From Iocasia fonsfrigidae (GTDB lineage Bacteria; Bacillota; Halanaerobiia; Halanaerobiales; DTU029), in the NCBI RefSeq assembly GCF_017751145.1, contig NZ_CP046640.1, forward strand, positions 3,018,137-3,082,136: a DNA stretch of 64,000 bases, read 5' to 3'. Shown piece by piece: positions 24,349-33,199 of this stretch (within the stretch, counting starts at the first letter, position 1; the number at the start of each line of letters is the position of its first letter). The position numbers were made by a program, and so were the translations under genes. The notes below the pieces were generated by a model, which made no database searches, was not told the origin of the DNA, and saw only the letters and a list, made by a program, of their open reading frames with translations.

Positions 24349-25911
24349 TTAGATGCCAAGATTTTCCTTGAAAATTTCCATAAAGGGATTATAATAGGAT
24401 TCAGCTTTTTCCACAACCCCATCAGCACCTTTTCCACCGGCAATAGGTCTTGTTATATCAGCAAACATACCTTCTTCAATAGCAGGCATAAGCCCCTTCT
24501 CTGCAATCCCCTTTAACATATCTTCTGTTTCAACCAGCACCTTATCAGCCCTTTGTTGTATTTTACCGTCTTCTTTAAAGCTTATCTCTTCTGACAGACT
24601 ACGGGCATTATTAAATATATATTTGGCATTTTCAATACTTAAAGCCCTATCACTGAGGAATGGTGTATGAATAGCTTCAGTAAGCATCCCCAATAGTTGA
24701 ATAGACTGGCCAGTCATTATTGAAGCTAGGTTAAACATACCATCCTGCAGATGTCCTTTAAAAATATTACCGGTCATATATTTAGTCGGCGGCATATATT
24801 TTAAAGGTGCATCAGGGAAAAGCTGCCTGATTAGCTGGGCCTGAGCTATCTCCAGTAGAAAACCATCTTTAATATCTGGATTAATCTCAAAGGCATGACC
24901 CAACCCCATCTGTTCAGCTTTTAGACCTGAACGGTAAGCCAGTTCCTCATTAATAAATTGTGAGGCAATTACCGTGTGCGCCTCTGCTACTGCATCAGCT
25001 GTAGTTAGGTAATTATCCTCACCAGTATTAATAATTATACCGGCAAAGGCATTAATCATCCGGGAGAAATACTGGTCTATAAAGGTTCTCTTCATATTAA
25101 TATCCCGGAAGAGAATACCATACATAGCATCATTAAGCATCATATCCAACCTTTCAATAGCACCCATAGCAGTAATTTCGGGCATTGCTAGACCTGATGC
25201 ATAGTTAACTAGCTGAATATATCTACCCGTTTCTTCACCTACTTCATCAAGTCCTTCTCGCATAATACGGAAATTCTCCTGGGTAGCATATGTTCCACCA
25301 AAACCCTCGGTTGTTGCCCCATATGGTACATAATCCAGCAGGCTCTGGGCAGTACTTCTGATCACAGCAACTATATCAGCACCCTGACGGGCAGCTGCCC
25401 TGGCCTGAGTTACATCTTCATATATATTACCTGTAGCAACAATAACATATAACCAGGGTTTAGGACCTGGAGGAAGCTTTTCCTGTAGTTCCTCTCTCCT
25501 CTTTTTAGTACCCTCTATAACGGCAACCTTCTTATCTACCAGTTCTGTTATTTTTTCCCTGATATCTGCCAGCTTATGTTCTTTAAGTTCGGTCAGGGAA
25601 AGCTTGCCCAGAGCTACCATCTCAGCTATCTCCTGTGGTTCTTTACCCAGTTCAAGCATAGCATTCCCCAACCAGTAAGCTATACCTCTATCTAATTTCC
25701 CTGCCTCCAGTACATTATCTACTACAATATTGGGAAAGGGAACCTCAGTACCCTCTTCTACCCCATCTATACCAAAAAGACGGGCCACAGTCCTTTCCAC
25801 TGAAGTAGTGGTATTTTTATCTATATGTTCCTGTATTCCATCAGCAATATCAACAGCATATTCACGGCATTTACTAACTAACTGCTCATCAATCCTCAAT
25901 TTACTTCTCAT
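24349..25911 (-). CDS. kamD: Lysine 5,6-aminomutase alpha subunit
   Basis: 520 residues, the normal length of the large PLP/adenosylcobalamin barrel subunit. Recognisable segments: N-terminal LRIDEQLVSKCREYA, ARLFGIDGVE, PGPKPWLYVIVATGNIYED, IRSTAQSLLDYVPYG and APLKYMPPTKYMTGNIFKG. It holds the substrate in a TIM barrel and pairs with KamE. It follows the KamB-like gene by 31 bases. The aminomutase is inactivated by substrate and normally needs a reactivase, which the upstream gene may supply in part. Confidence 0.95.
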   Translation of the reverse strand: MRSKLRIDEQLVSKCREYAVDIADGIQEHIDKNTTTSVERTVARLFGIDGVEEGTEVPFPNIVVDNVLEAGKLDRGIAYWLGNAMLELGKEPQEIAEMVALGKLSLTELKEHKLADIREKITELVDKKVAVIEGTKKRREELQEKLPPGPKPWLYVIVATGNIYEDVTQARAAARQGADIVAVIRSTAQSLLDYVPYGATTEGFGGTYATQENFRIMREGLDEVGEETGRYIQLVNYASGLAMPEITAMGAIERLDMMLNDAMYGILFRDINMKRTFIDQYFSRMINAFAGIIINTGEDNYLTTADAVAEAHTVIASQFINEELAYRSGLKAEQMGLGHAFEINPDIKDGFLLEIAQAQLIRQLFPDAPLKYMPPTKYMTGNIFKGHLQDGMFNLASIMTGQSIQLLGMLTEAIHTPFLSDRALSIENAKYIFNNARSLSEEISFKEDGKIQQRADKVLVETEDMLKGIAEKGLMPAIEEGMFADITRPIAGGKGADGVVEKAESYYNPFMEIFKENLGI

Positions 25912-25942
25912 ATAATTCCTCCTTCCTTATTTACACTAAATA

Positions 25943-27001
25943 TTATTTCAGGGATAAATATTCCTCACTCATTAAATCATATACTGGTATACCGGGCAGT
26001 TTTTCTCTTATTTCATCTACAAGCTGCCTGGAATCAAGATGAACCCCATAGGGGCTAAGTGGATTTACGGTAATACCCAGTATATTTATCTTATCCAGGA
26101 CAGCAAGCTCAATATTATATTTATCCAGGAGATTAAAAATTCCTCTATCTAAAAATACCCTGGTACCATCTTTAACTACTATCTTACAATTCTTTATCTT
26201 CAGGTCATATATTAAATCCTTCACAAAGCTATTTACCAGAGCACCCTTTAAAATCAAAGTTTTAAGGCCATCATTACCACACAATTCTAATCTCTTCTTT
26301 AATCCCTTTAGTGAAAAAGAGATTCTGGACTCTATCTCTACTAAGTCTCCCCTGCTATCTATCATTGCATTTTTATCCTTATGATAGACACCTTTAATCA
26401 GCTTTCTAAGCTTCGCGCCTTTTATCTCAGGGGTAGTCAGTTTTCTAACCTGATCAAGGGTTTTTTCTATCACACCCTCTACGGTATTAGCAATTACTGC
26501 CCCTGTTGAGAGAATAATACCTTCGGCCAGCAGGGGAACAGCAGAACTGCGCCGATCAAGTGCACCATCCAACAAAATCAGGTCAATATCTTCAGGGAGA
26601 TATTCCTTAATCTTCTGGAGCTGGCTGATAGAGTTTATCCCGATTAATTCGACAATACCAGATTCTTCAGCTTTATAGACCTTAACCTCACCAAAAGGGG
26701 TCAAAATATCAGTAGCTGAAAAAACCCCTGCCTTGAGATTACTGGCCTGATATACCCGATCAGCCGTTGCAAAAACATTCCCTGCTGATACCTTTATCCT
26801 CGGTTTTTTCTTTAAAGTCAGGGAGTCTATCTCTTCTCCATCACGTCCAAAAGAGATGAGGGCCAGCTTCAAACCAGCATGGGTCCCTTCTTTGACCAGT
26901 GTATTAAAAGCAACTGTTTTTCCAGAGTTTTTGGCCATTCCGATAATAGCCAGACAGTTAATCCCTCTGTCCCTGATCAACTCTATAAATCTCTTATCCA
27001 T
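25943..27001 (-). CDS. kamB: KamB-like ATP-binding protein, probable aminomutase reactivase subunit
   Basis: 352 residues. The N-terminus has a P-loop, G-M-A-K-N-S-G-K-T, then a region with D-L-I-L-L-D-G-A-L-D. The second half is alpha/beta and ends with N-P-L-S-P-Y-G-V-H-L-D, Y-D-L-M-S-E-E-Y. In Fusobacterium and Clostridia, kamB (small) and kamC (MutS-like ATPase) precede kamDE and encode a reactivating factor; length, P-loop and position fit KamB. No kamC is in the window, so this protein may work alone or with a distant partner. Assignment is from context plus motif. Confidence 0.72.
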   Translation of the reverse strand: MDKRFIELIRDRGINCLAIIGMAKNSGKTVAFNTLVKEGTHAGLKLALISFGRDGEEIDSLTLKKKPRIKVSAGNVFATADRVYQASNLKAGVFSATDILTPFGEVKVYKAEESGIVELIGINSISQLQKIKEYLPEDIDLILLDGALDRRSSAVPLLAEGIILSTGAVIANTVEGVIEKTLDQVRKLTTPEIKGAKLRKLIKGVYHKDKNAMIDSRGDLVEIESRISFSLKGLKKRLELCGNDGLKTLILKGALVNSFVKDLIYDLKIKNCKIVVKDGTRVFLDRGIFNLLDKYNIELAVLDKINILGITVNPLSPYGVHLDSRQLVDEIREKLPGIPVYDLMSEEYLSLK

Positions 27002-27017
27002 ATAAACCCACCCTTAG

Positions 27018-27674
27018 TTAAAACTCTTTTAGGTCCTCACTTATAATTAACTCAGCTTCTGTTTTCTTTATTACCTCTTCAACATCTACCCCTTTAGCTA
27101 TTTCCTTAAGTACTAATCCCTTTTCAGTAAATTCCATAACAGCCAGTTCCGTTACAATTAGATCAACCTCTTTTCTGGCAGTTAAAGGGAGGTTACATTT
27201 CTTCAAAATCTTGGCCTGGCCTTTTTTGGTTACATGCTGGGTAGCTACAATTACCCGGCGGGCACCTACCGTCAAATCCATAGCACCACCCATTCCTGGA
27301 ACCATCTTGCCGGGAATCATCCAGTTGGCCAGATTTCCCTCCTGGTCTACCTGCAAAGCACCAAGTACTGTAGCATCAAGGTGACCTCCACGAATAATCA
27401 TAAAAGAGCTAACACTATCAAAAAATGCCCCACCCTTTTTTATTGTAACCGGCTGCCCACCTGCATTAGTAATATCTTTATCTTCCTCACCCTCTACAGG
27501 AGCTGGTCCAAGACCGACAAAACCATTCTCTGAATGTAGTATTATCTCAACATCATCCTCAATGTAATCAGCAACCATCGTAGGCAGGCCAATACCGAGA
27601 TTTACTAAATCCCCATCTTCAAATTCCCGGGCCACACGTCTAGCTATCTTCTCTCTTGCCTTCAAGTAATTCAC
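27018..27674 (-). CDS. atoA: Acyl-CoA:acetoacetate CoA-transferase, beta subunit
   Basis: 218 residues. GLGIPT-type N-terminus ([15 protein letters not shown]) and the S-E-N-G motif ([14 protein letters not shown]) with the catalytic Glu that forms the enzyme-CoA thioester. With the alpha subunit at 28901-29551 it moves CoA between butyryl-CoA (or acetyl-CoA) and acetoacetate, recycling the acetoacetate made by Kce. The thiolase gene lies between the two subunits, which is unusual because they are normally adjacent; it overlaps the thiolase gene by 4 bases. Confidence 0.92.
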   Translation of the reverse strand: MNYLKAREKIARRVAREFEDGDLVNLGIGLPTMVADYIEDDVEIILHSENGFVGLGPAPVEGEEDKDITNAGGQPVTIKKGGAFFDSVSSFMIIRGGHLDATVLGALQVDQEGNLANWMIPGKMVPGMGGAMDLTVGARRVIVATQHVTKKGQAKILKKCNLPLTARKEVDLIVTELAVMEFTEKGLVLKEIAKGVDVEEVIKKTEAELIISEDLKEF

Positions 27675-28855
27675 CCTCTTTCAACTATTGTAGAACAACC
27701 CTGACCCCCACCTATACATAAAGTTGCTAAACCAGAACTAACTCCTCTTTTCTTCATTTCATGTAGTAAGGTAACAAGTATCCGGGCACCACTGGCACCA
27801 ATTGGATGACCAAGGGCAATAGCACCACCATTTACATTAACTATCTCAGGGTTTAATTTCAACTCCTGTAAAACTGCCAGGGACTGGGCTGCAAAGGCCT
27901 CATTTGCTTCAATAAGTTCAATATCATCTATGCTTAAACCGGCTTTCTCCAGGGCCTTTCTGGTAGCTGGAATCGGTCCTGTTCCCATAATTTTAGGGTC
28001 AACACCTGCAGAGGCATAGGCCTTAATCCTGGCCAGTGTGGTTATCCCCAGAGCAGCAGCCTTTTCAGCTGACATTAATAAAACAGCTGCAGCACCATCA
28101 TTGATCCCGGAGGCATTTCCGGCCGTAACAGTACCGTCTTTTTTAAAGGCTGGTCTTAGTTGCGCCAGTTTTTCTACAGTAGTACCGGTTCGAGGATACT
28201 CATCTGTATCAAAAATAAGGGGTTCCTTCTTCCTCTGTGGTACCTCAACAGCAACAATTTCTTCTTTAAATCTACCTTCCTCGACAGCCTTCTCTGCTTT
28301 CTGCTGACTTAAGGCAGCAAATTTATCCTGTTCCTCACGGGACAGTTTCCACTGTTCAGCAATATTTTCAGCTGTTATTCCCATATGATAGTCTTCAAAG
28401 GCCTCCCAGAGACCGTCCTTAATCATTAAATCCACCAGCTTACTGTTACCCATTTTGTTACCCCAGCGCATGTTCTCCACCAGATAACCTGCCCTACTCA
28501 TATTTTCCATACCACCTGCGACAATTACATCTGCATCACCAAGTAATATTGCCTGGGCAGCCAGATTGATAGATTTCAGACCAGAGCCGCAGACCTTATT
28601 GATAGTTACACTGGGTATCTGATAGGAAAGCCCTGCCTTCACAGCAGCCTGCCGGGCAGGATTCTGACCGAGCCCACCCTGGAGAACATTACCCATTATT
28701 ACCTCATCAACCATCTCTGGGTCAAGACCAGCCCTTTTAAGGGATTCTTGAATAACAAGAGCTCCCAGTTCAGTAACCTCAATATCCTTTAAACTACCAC
28801 CAAATGAACCTATCGCAGTCCTCACCGCACTCACAATTACAACTTCTCGCATCAT
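27671..28855 (-). CDS. Acetyl-CoA acetyltransferase (thiolase II)
   Basis: 394 residues, full length. Active-site Cys in [11 protein letters not shown] (about residue 89), His in [11 protein letters not shown] and second Cys in LCIGGGQG, with NEAFAAQ between. Condenses two acetyl-CoA to acetoacetyl-CoA or, here more likely, cleaves acetoacetyl-CoA from lysine breakdown to two acetyl-CoA. Placed between CoA-transferase subunits in the lysine operon. Confidence 0.95.
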   Translation of the reverse strand: MMREVVIVSAVRTAIGSFGGSLKDIEVTELGALVIQESLKRAGLDPEMVDEVIMGNVLQGGLGQNPARQAAVKAGLSYQIPSVTINKVCGSGLKSINLAAQAILLGDADVIVAGGMENMSRAGYLVENMRWGNKMGNSKLVDLMIKDGLWEAFEDYHMGITAENIAEQWKLSREEQDKFAALSQQKAEKAVEEGRFKEEIVAVEVPQRKKEPLIFDTDEYPRTGTTVEKLAQLRPAFKKDGTVTAGNASGINDGAAAVLLMSAEKAAALGITTLARIKAYASAGVDPKIMGTGPIPATRKALEKAGLSIDDIELIEANEAFAAQSLAVLQELKLNPEIVNVNGGAIALGHPIGASGARILVTLLHEMKKRGVSSGLATLCIGGGQGCSTIVERG

Positions 28856-28900
28856 ATCACACCCTTATTTTAGAGTTTTAAAAATCTTTCCTGAAATTAC

Positions 28901-29551
28901 TTAAGAAAAATCAACTATATAATCAACAAAGATGCCAGGGGTCATAATTTGATTTGGATCAAGTTCACCTGTTGGTACTATCTCTTCTGCTTCTACTATC
29001 ACTATATCAGCTGCCGCAGCCATGACCTGATTAAAATTCCTGGCTGATTTACTATATATAATATTACCCGCCTGGTCTACCTGCCAGGCCTTTATTAGTG
29101 CAATATCAGCCCCCAGGGGCAGTTCTAGTAAATATTCTTTCCCATTAATTTCTTTCTTGTTTTTACCCTTTTCTACCACAGTTCCCACACCTGTCGGGGT
29201 ATAAAAGCCGCCAAGACCTGCTCCATAGCTACGTATCCTCTCGGCCAGGGTACCTTGAGGTACAAGCTCTACCTCTAATTCCCCCTTATTCATCTGCAAA
29301 CCTGTTTCTTTATTTAAACCAATATGTGAGGCAATTACCTTTCTGGCTCTTTTTTCTACAATTAGACTACCAAATTTTCCATCTGTAAAACCTGTATCAT
29401 TGGCTATCAGGGTTAGATCCTTAATCCCTTCAGCTAATAAAATATCAATCAACTTAAGGGGGGCACCACATTCCATAAACCCACCTACCATTATCGTCTG
29501 TTCATCTGCCAGATAATCCTTAACCTCTTCTGGATTAATTACCTTGCCCAT
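28901..29551 (-). CDS. atoD: Acyl-CoA:acetoacetate CoA-transferase, alpha subunit
   Basis: 216 residues. Typical alpha-subunit features: T-I-M-V-G-G-F-M-E-C-G-A-P, LTLIANDTG, FYTPTGVGT and L-P-L-G-A-D-I-A-L-I-K-A. Complements the beta subunit at 27018-27674. First gene after the stem-loop at 29612-29658, with GGAGGGATCT before the ATG, so this is the likely head of the lysine operon (atoD, thiolase, atoA, kamB, kamD, kamE, kal, kce, kdd, aminotransferase). Confidence 0.92.
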   Translation of the reverse strand: MGKVINPEEVKDYLADEQTIMVGGFMECGAPLKLIDILLAEGIKDLTLIANDTGFTDGKFGSLIVEKRARKVIASHIGLNKETGLQMNKGELEVELVPQGTLAERIRSYGAGLGGFYTPTGVGTVVEKGKNKKEINGKEYLLELPLGADIALIKAWQVDQAGNIIYSKSARNFNQVMAAAADIVIVEAEEIVPTGELDPNQIMTPGIFVDYIVDFS

Positions 29552-29611
29552 TAGATCCCTCCTTTTAATCTTTATTTATCCATGCCAGTTATACCATCAC
29601 TAATTCTTTTA

Positions 29612-29658
29612 AAAAATAATCTCTCTGTAATATAAAAATATACAGAGAGATTATTTTT
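29612..29658. terminator. Terminator/attenuator between transporter and lysine operon
   Basis: Perfect 18-bp stem AAAAATAATCTCTCTGTA / TACAGAGAGATTATTTTT with an 11-base loop, between the NhaC-type gene (stop 29685) and atoD (start 29551). It is U-flanked on both strands. It should end the sigma-54 transcript of the peptidase/transporter pair, with partial read-through possible. Confidence 0.82.
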
Positions 29659-29684
29659 GTATATTTTATATACAGCTAACTCTA

Positions 29685-31130
29685 TTAGGACTTAATATTT
29701 TCCTGGGCACTATAGGCTGTTGGGTCATCAAAATCACCCTCATACCAGATGGCATAGCCACTAAATCCGTAGATTACTGCTATAATCGGCACAAAGAGAG
29801 CCAGAAAGACAAATGGGAAATACTGGGTAGTCGGTACACCCAGGGCACCAGTAAAGAATACCCCACACAATCCCCATGGAACCAGTGGTGAAAAGACAGT
29901 TCCTGCATCTTCAAGTGTCCTTGATAAAACCCTGGGTAATAATTTCTTCTTTTTAAATTCAGGTATTACCATCCTACCTGTTATAATGATAGCCATATAC
30001 TGACTAGCAGTAGCCAGATTAAGGCCTATTGCTGAAACTACTGTAGTTGCAATTAAGCCACCGGTATTAGCTACTAAGCTGCTAAATTTACTCAAAAAGA
30101 CCTCTAACATCTTGGTCTTCTCCAATATTCCACCCAGACCAACACCAACAAACCCTAGGGAAACTGTCCACATCATACTCTGCAGACCACCACGGGTTAG
30201 TATCTGATCAACCTCTGCTACACCAGTACTACCAGTATAACCATAATTCATTACATTAGTAATCTCAGTAATAGTTGAACCCTGGAAGATTAACGCCAGT
30301 AAGGCAGCAACCAGTGAAGCAGCTATCATCGTAGGCAGAGATGCAACCTTCTTTACGGCCATAACTATTACCAAAATAGGAGGTATTAACATGATTGGGT
30401 TGATTACAAAACTCTCCCTTAAAGTAGAAGTAATTAACTCTACCTGTGATGCATCGGCAGTACCCTGGACATAAAATAAACCAAGCAGCCAGTATGCTAT
30501 CAGAGCAATTACAAAAGCAGGTATTGTTGTATACATCATACTCTTAATGTGGTCAAAAAGATCTGCCTCACCAACAGCAGAAGCAAGGTTTGTGGAGTCA
30601 GAAAGTGGAGACATTTTATCCCCCAAGATAGCACCACTAATTACTGCACCAGCCGTCATGGCCGCAGGTACTCCTAGACCAGCACCAATTCCCATCATAG
30701 CAACACCTACAGTACCACCAGAAGTATATGAACTTCCAGTAGACATCGAAGCCAGAGCAACTACTATCGAAGCAGCCACCAGGAAATATGATGGAGATAA
30801 GATTAATAAACCATAATAAATAATAGTCTGGATAGTACCAGAAGCAACCCATGTACCAATAACCACACCAATAATCATTAAGATTAACATCGGTAGCATG
30901 GCCAGATTAGCACCGTATAACATTGCATCCTGAATCTCCTGCCAGGTATAGCCGTATTGCATAGCCACTAAAGCAGCCACAACAATAGTCAGAATCAGTG
31001 TTACATGAACAGGAATACTTAACCATAATACTGAAATAGCCATTCCAACAGCTAAAAACAATAGAACAAACAATACACCGCCAAAACTCGGCAGTTTTGC
31101 ATCTGTCTGATTAATCTTTTCCTCAGTCAA
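29685..31130 (-). CDS. NhaC family Na+/H+ antiporter-like transporter
   Basis: 481 residues, about 11-12 membrane helices. Typical NhaC motifs: A-S-M-S-T-G-S-S-Y-T-S-G-G-T-V, GAVISGAILGDKMSPLSDSTNLA and the late L-V-P-W-G-L-C-G-V-F. NhaC proteins exchange Na+ for H+ or, in several amino-acid clusters, exchange organic substrates. Position between an M20 peptidase and the lysine operon makes lysine or a lysine derivative a plausible substrate, but sequence does not prove it. It probably shares the sigma-54 transcript starting upstream of the peptidase. Confidence 0.9.
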   Translation of the reverse strand: MTEEKINQTDAKLPSFGGVLFVLLFLAVGMAISVLWLSIPVHVTLILTIVVAALVAMQYGYTWQEIQDAMLYGANLAMLPMLILMIIGVVIGTWVASGTIQTIIYYGLLILSPSYFLVAASIVVALASMSTGSSYTSGGTVGVAMMGIGAGLGVPAAMTAGAVISGAILGDKMSPLSDSTNLASAVGEADLFDHIKSMMYTTIPAFVIALIAYWLLGLFYVQGTADASQVELITSTLRESFVINPIMLIPPILVIVMAVKKVASLPTMIAASLVAALLALIFQGSTITEITNVMNYGYTGSTGVAEVDQILTRGGLQSMMWTVSLGFVGVGLGGILEKTKMLEVFLSKFSSLVANTGGLIATTVVSAIGLNLATASQYMAIIITGRMVIPEFKKKKLLPRVLSRTLEDAGTVFSPLVPWGLCGVFFTGALGVPTTQYFPFVFLALFVPIIAVIYGFSGYAIWYEGDFDDPTAYSAQENIKS

Positions 31131-31241
31131 AATATTTTCCCCCTTTATAATTTAAATAAAAATATAAATAACAGTTTTTATGCCAGATAACACCTCCCTT
31201 AGATTAAATCTTTCCAGATTAGACCTTGGAGTACTTTCGGG

Positions 31242-32450
31242 TTAAACCAATACATTTACCAGGAAATTATAAATTATATTGGCTGTTTTAACAACAGAAT
31301 CAAGCTCAACATATTCATCTGCACTATGATAATTTTCACCTGATGGACCCATCACATAAGTAGGTATTTTTGTTCTGGAACCCAGGTAATTAAAATCACC
31401 AACACTAGAGAAATAAGCAATATTGGCCTCTTGAGAGGTGGCAGCCTGTATACTCTCCTTAATGGCCCTGGTATAGGGATTACTTTCTGAGACTACATAG
31501 GGTTGGAAACCAGCACAATCTGGATGAGGGGCATCCCGGAAAGAAATACTTGCCTTACCTTTTATATCAGCCCGCTCAATGGCTTTTTCAACCTCCTGTC
31601 TGAGATAGTTTCTGTCTTCTCCCAGGGTAACATGTCTAAATACAGAGAATGAAGCTGTATCAGGAACAGAAAGTGGAGCTCCTCCACCCTCAACATCAAT
31701 AATACAGATCGAACCTGTTCCCAGTTTTGGGTGTTCTTTAAGCTTGGACTTCTCCAGTTCTACAATAACTTTTGAGGCCTCTGTAATCGCATTAATACCC
31801 TTTTCAGGATTTGCCCCATGGGCAGATTTACCTTTAAAATTAACGGTATATTTCCAGCCACCCCTGGCCCCCAGACATAAACAAGGGAAATCTATACCAG
31901 CAAAAGCCGCACTGGGCTCTGGAACAATTGATACATCAGCATTATCATAATACCCATCCATTACCAGGGCATCTGTTCCTAAACCATATGGCCCTTCTTC
32001 ATCACAGACCAGGGTATAGAGTATCTCACCATTAAAATGTTCTACAGTCCTGGAAAAAGCCTCGACAGCCAGCATAATAGCAGTATCCCCACCCTTCATA
32101 TCAAGGGTACCCAGACCATACATGCGGTTTCCTTCAATTTCAGCAGCCAGGGGTTCTCTTGTCCAACCATCACATATATTTACTGTATCAAGGTGTCCAT
32201 TTAAGACTACCTGTGGTCCTTCATCTTCACCTTCCAATTTCCCGACAAGGTTGGTTCCTTTAAAATCTGTAATCTTCTTTTCATAAAATTTATGTGTATC
32301 AACAGGTAGATTTTTAGATTTGAACCAGTTAAACACATATTCCATTATTTCATCCTCATGAAAAAATGGACTATGAATCCTCACCAAATCACCCAGTAAA
32401 CCCTTAACCCTCTCCAGATTGATAATTTCCTCTACAGTTTTACTCATCAT
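31242..32450 (-). CDS. M20 family metallopeptidase (ArgE/DapE/YgeY-like)
   Basis: About 403 residues. Zinc ligands visible in order: NGHLDTVNI, LGTLDMKGGD (bridging Asp), CDEEGPYGLG (catalytic and metal Glu), V-P-E-P and near the end Y-H-S-A-D-E-Y. These cytoplasmic enzymes remove acyl groups or split small peptides and ureido compounds. The frame opens at 32489, but GGGAGGGG stands just before ATG-ATG at 32450/32447, so 32450 is chosen. Downstream of a sigma-54 promoter and upstream of the NhaC-like gene. It may release lysine from a peptide or acylated form; this is inference. Confidence 0.9.
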   Translation of the reverse strand: MMSKTVEEIINLERVKGLLGDLVRIHSPFFHEDEIMEYVFNWFKSKNLPVDTHKFYEKKITDFKGTNLVGKLEGEDEGPQVVLNGHLDTVNICDGWTREPLAAEIEGNRMYGLGTLDMKGGDTAIMLAVEAFSRTVEHFNGEILYTLVCDEEGPYGLGTDALVMDGYYDNADVSIVPEPSAAFAGIDFPCLCLGARGGWKYTVNFKGKSAHGANPEKGINAITEASKVIVELEKSKLKEHPKLGTGSICIIDVEGGGAPLSVPDTASFSVFRHVTLGEDRNYLRQEVEKAIERADIKGKASISFRDAPHPDCAGFQPYVVSESNPYTRAIKESIQAATSQEANIAYFSSVGDFNYLGSRTKIPTYVMGPSGENYHSADEYVELDSVVKTANIIYNFLVNVLV

Positions 32451-32573
32451 ACCCCTCCCTGATAATAATCTAACTAGATCCAACATCACTCCAGATAAAT
32501 TAGATAAATCATTATATTTATTGTATTGTCAAAAAACACTGAAAATTTATATCTATCCTTCATTTTATATTTA

Positions 32574-32590
32574 AAGCAAGAACTGTGCCA
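32574..32590 (-). promoter_or_regulatory. Sigma-54 (-24/-12) promoter
   Basis: Minus strand TGGCACAGTTCTTGCTT: TGGCAC, five bases, TTGCT, with GG and GC exactly 12 apart. This matches the sigma-54 consensus at all key positions. Transcription would start near 32564 and run into the M20 peptidase and NhaC-like genes. The adjacent gene at 33198-35279 encodes a sigma-54 activator, which strengthens the call. Confidence 0.88.
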
Positions 32591-32949
32591 GAATCTGAAA
32601 AAACAGGAATTTTCAATTAAAAAAATTAACAAAACACCTATTTTCCTGCCATTTACCTTACATTAACTCAGAAACTAACCCTGGACTATTATTTTGAATT
32701 ACCAAAAAATAGCTATTCAGCATTTAGGGAATAATAATGATTTAAAATTGTATCACTAATTAATCCTCGCCGGTAAAACCCTCTCTTTCCCCTTAAACAG
32801 GCAGAGGTTTTTATTTTTAATTCATAATTGTATCGATTGATTCAAAAACAAATCACCGTTGCCTCATTATTACTTTATACAGAAGAATAAATAAAATCGC
32901 TTTCACAATTTATAGTTATTTAGTAACAATCCTAAATCATCTTAAACCA

Positions 32950-33133
32950 GACAAATATACTTACTGAACGACTCTAGAAATTGTCTGGGGGCATGGAACT
33001 TGGCCTCGATGGCCTAATACTGACTCGACCATGCGTTATAAAAAGAAGAGTCAGTGAACCGGAAGACAATTTCTCAACAGCAAGCGAAGGCAGGACGCCA
33101 AAGCGCATGACAAGGGAAGTAAATATATTTGTC
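32950..33133. other. Structured, pseudoknot-capable intergenic element
   Basis: Outer arms GACAAATATACTTAC (32950-32964) and GTAAATATATTTGTC (33119-33133); a nested perfect 11-bp stem AGAAATTGTCT (32976-32986) / AGACAATTTCT (33064-33074). Inside it, GCATGG (32991-32996) pairs with CCATGC (33029-33034) and ACTGACTC (33019-33026) with GAGTCAGT (33048-33055). These last two are interleaved, hence a potential pseudoknot. A small GGCC-TCGAT-GGCC hairpin lies at 33002-33014. It is non-coding and more GC-rich than its surroundings. Could be a structured RNA or a non-autonomous mobile element. Confidence 0.65.
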
Positions 33134-33172
33134 GGTCGTTAGAATTATCTACAATCCAAAAATATTTTAAAA

Positions 33173-33199
33173 AAAAAGCCTGCTTTAAGCAGGCTTTTT
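33173..33199 (-). terminator. Terminator of the sigma-54 activator gene
   Basis: AAGCCTGC / GCAGGCTT stem with a tight AT loop and flanking A/T runs, overlapping the stop codon at 33198. Confidence 0.78.

Larger units (their letters stand above)
32490..33197. other. Long intergenic region with sigma-54 promoter and structured element
   Basis: About 700 bases between the M20 peptidase start and the sigma-54 activator stop. It holds the sigma-54 promoter (32574-32590), an AT-rich stretch without coding signal, a large palindromic and pseudoknot-capable element (32950-33133) and the activator's terminator (33173-33199). The stretch between promoter and element is the natural place for activator binding sites, but I see no clear repeated motif there. 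Confidence 0.6.

Noticed and set aside
32950-33133. Lysine, cobalamin or cyclic di-GMP riboswitch
   Set aside because: Structure and conserved bases do not match those classes, and the element lies upstream of the sigma-54 promoter on the minus strand, so it would not be in the leader of the controlled transcript.
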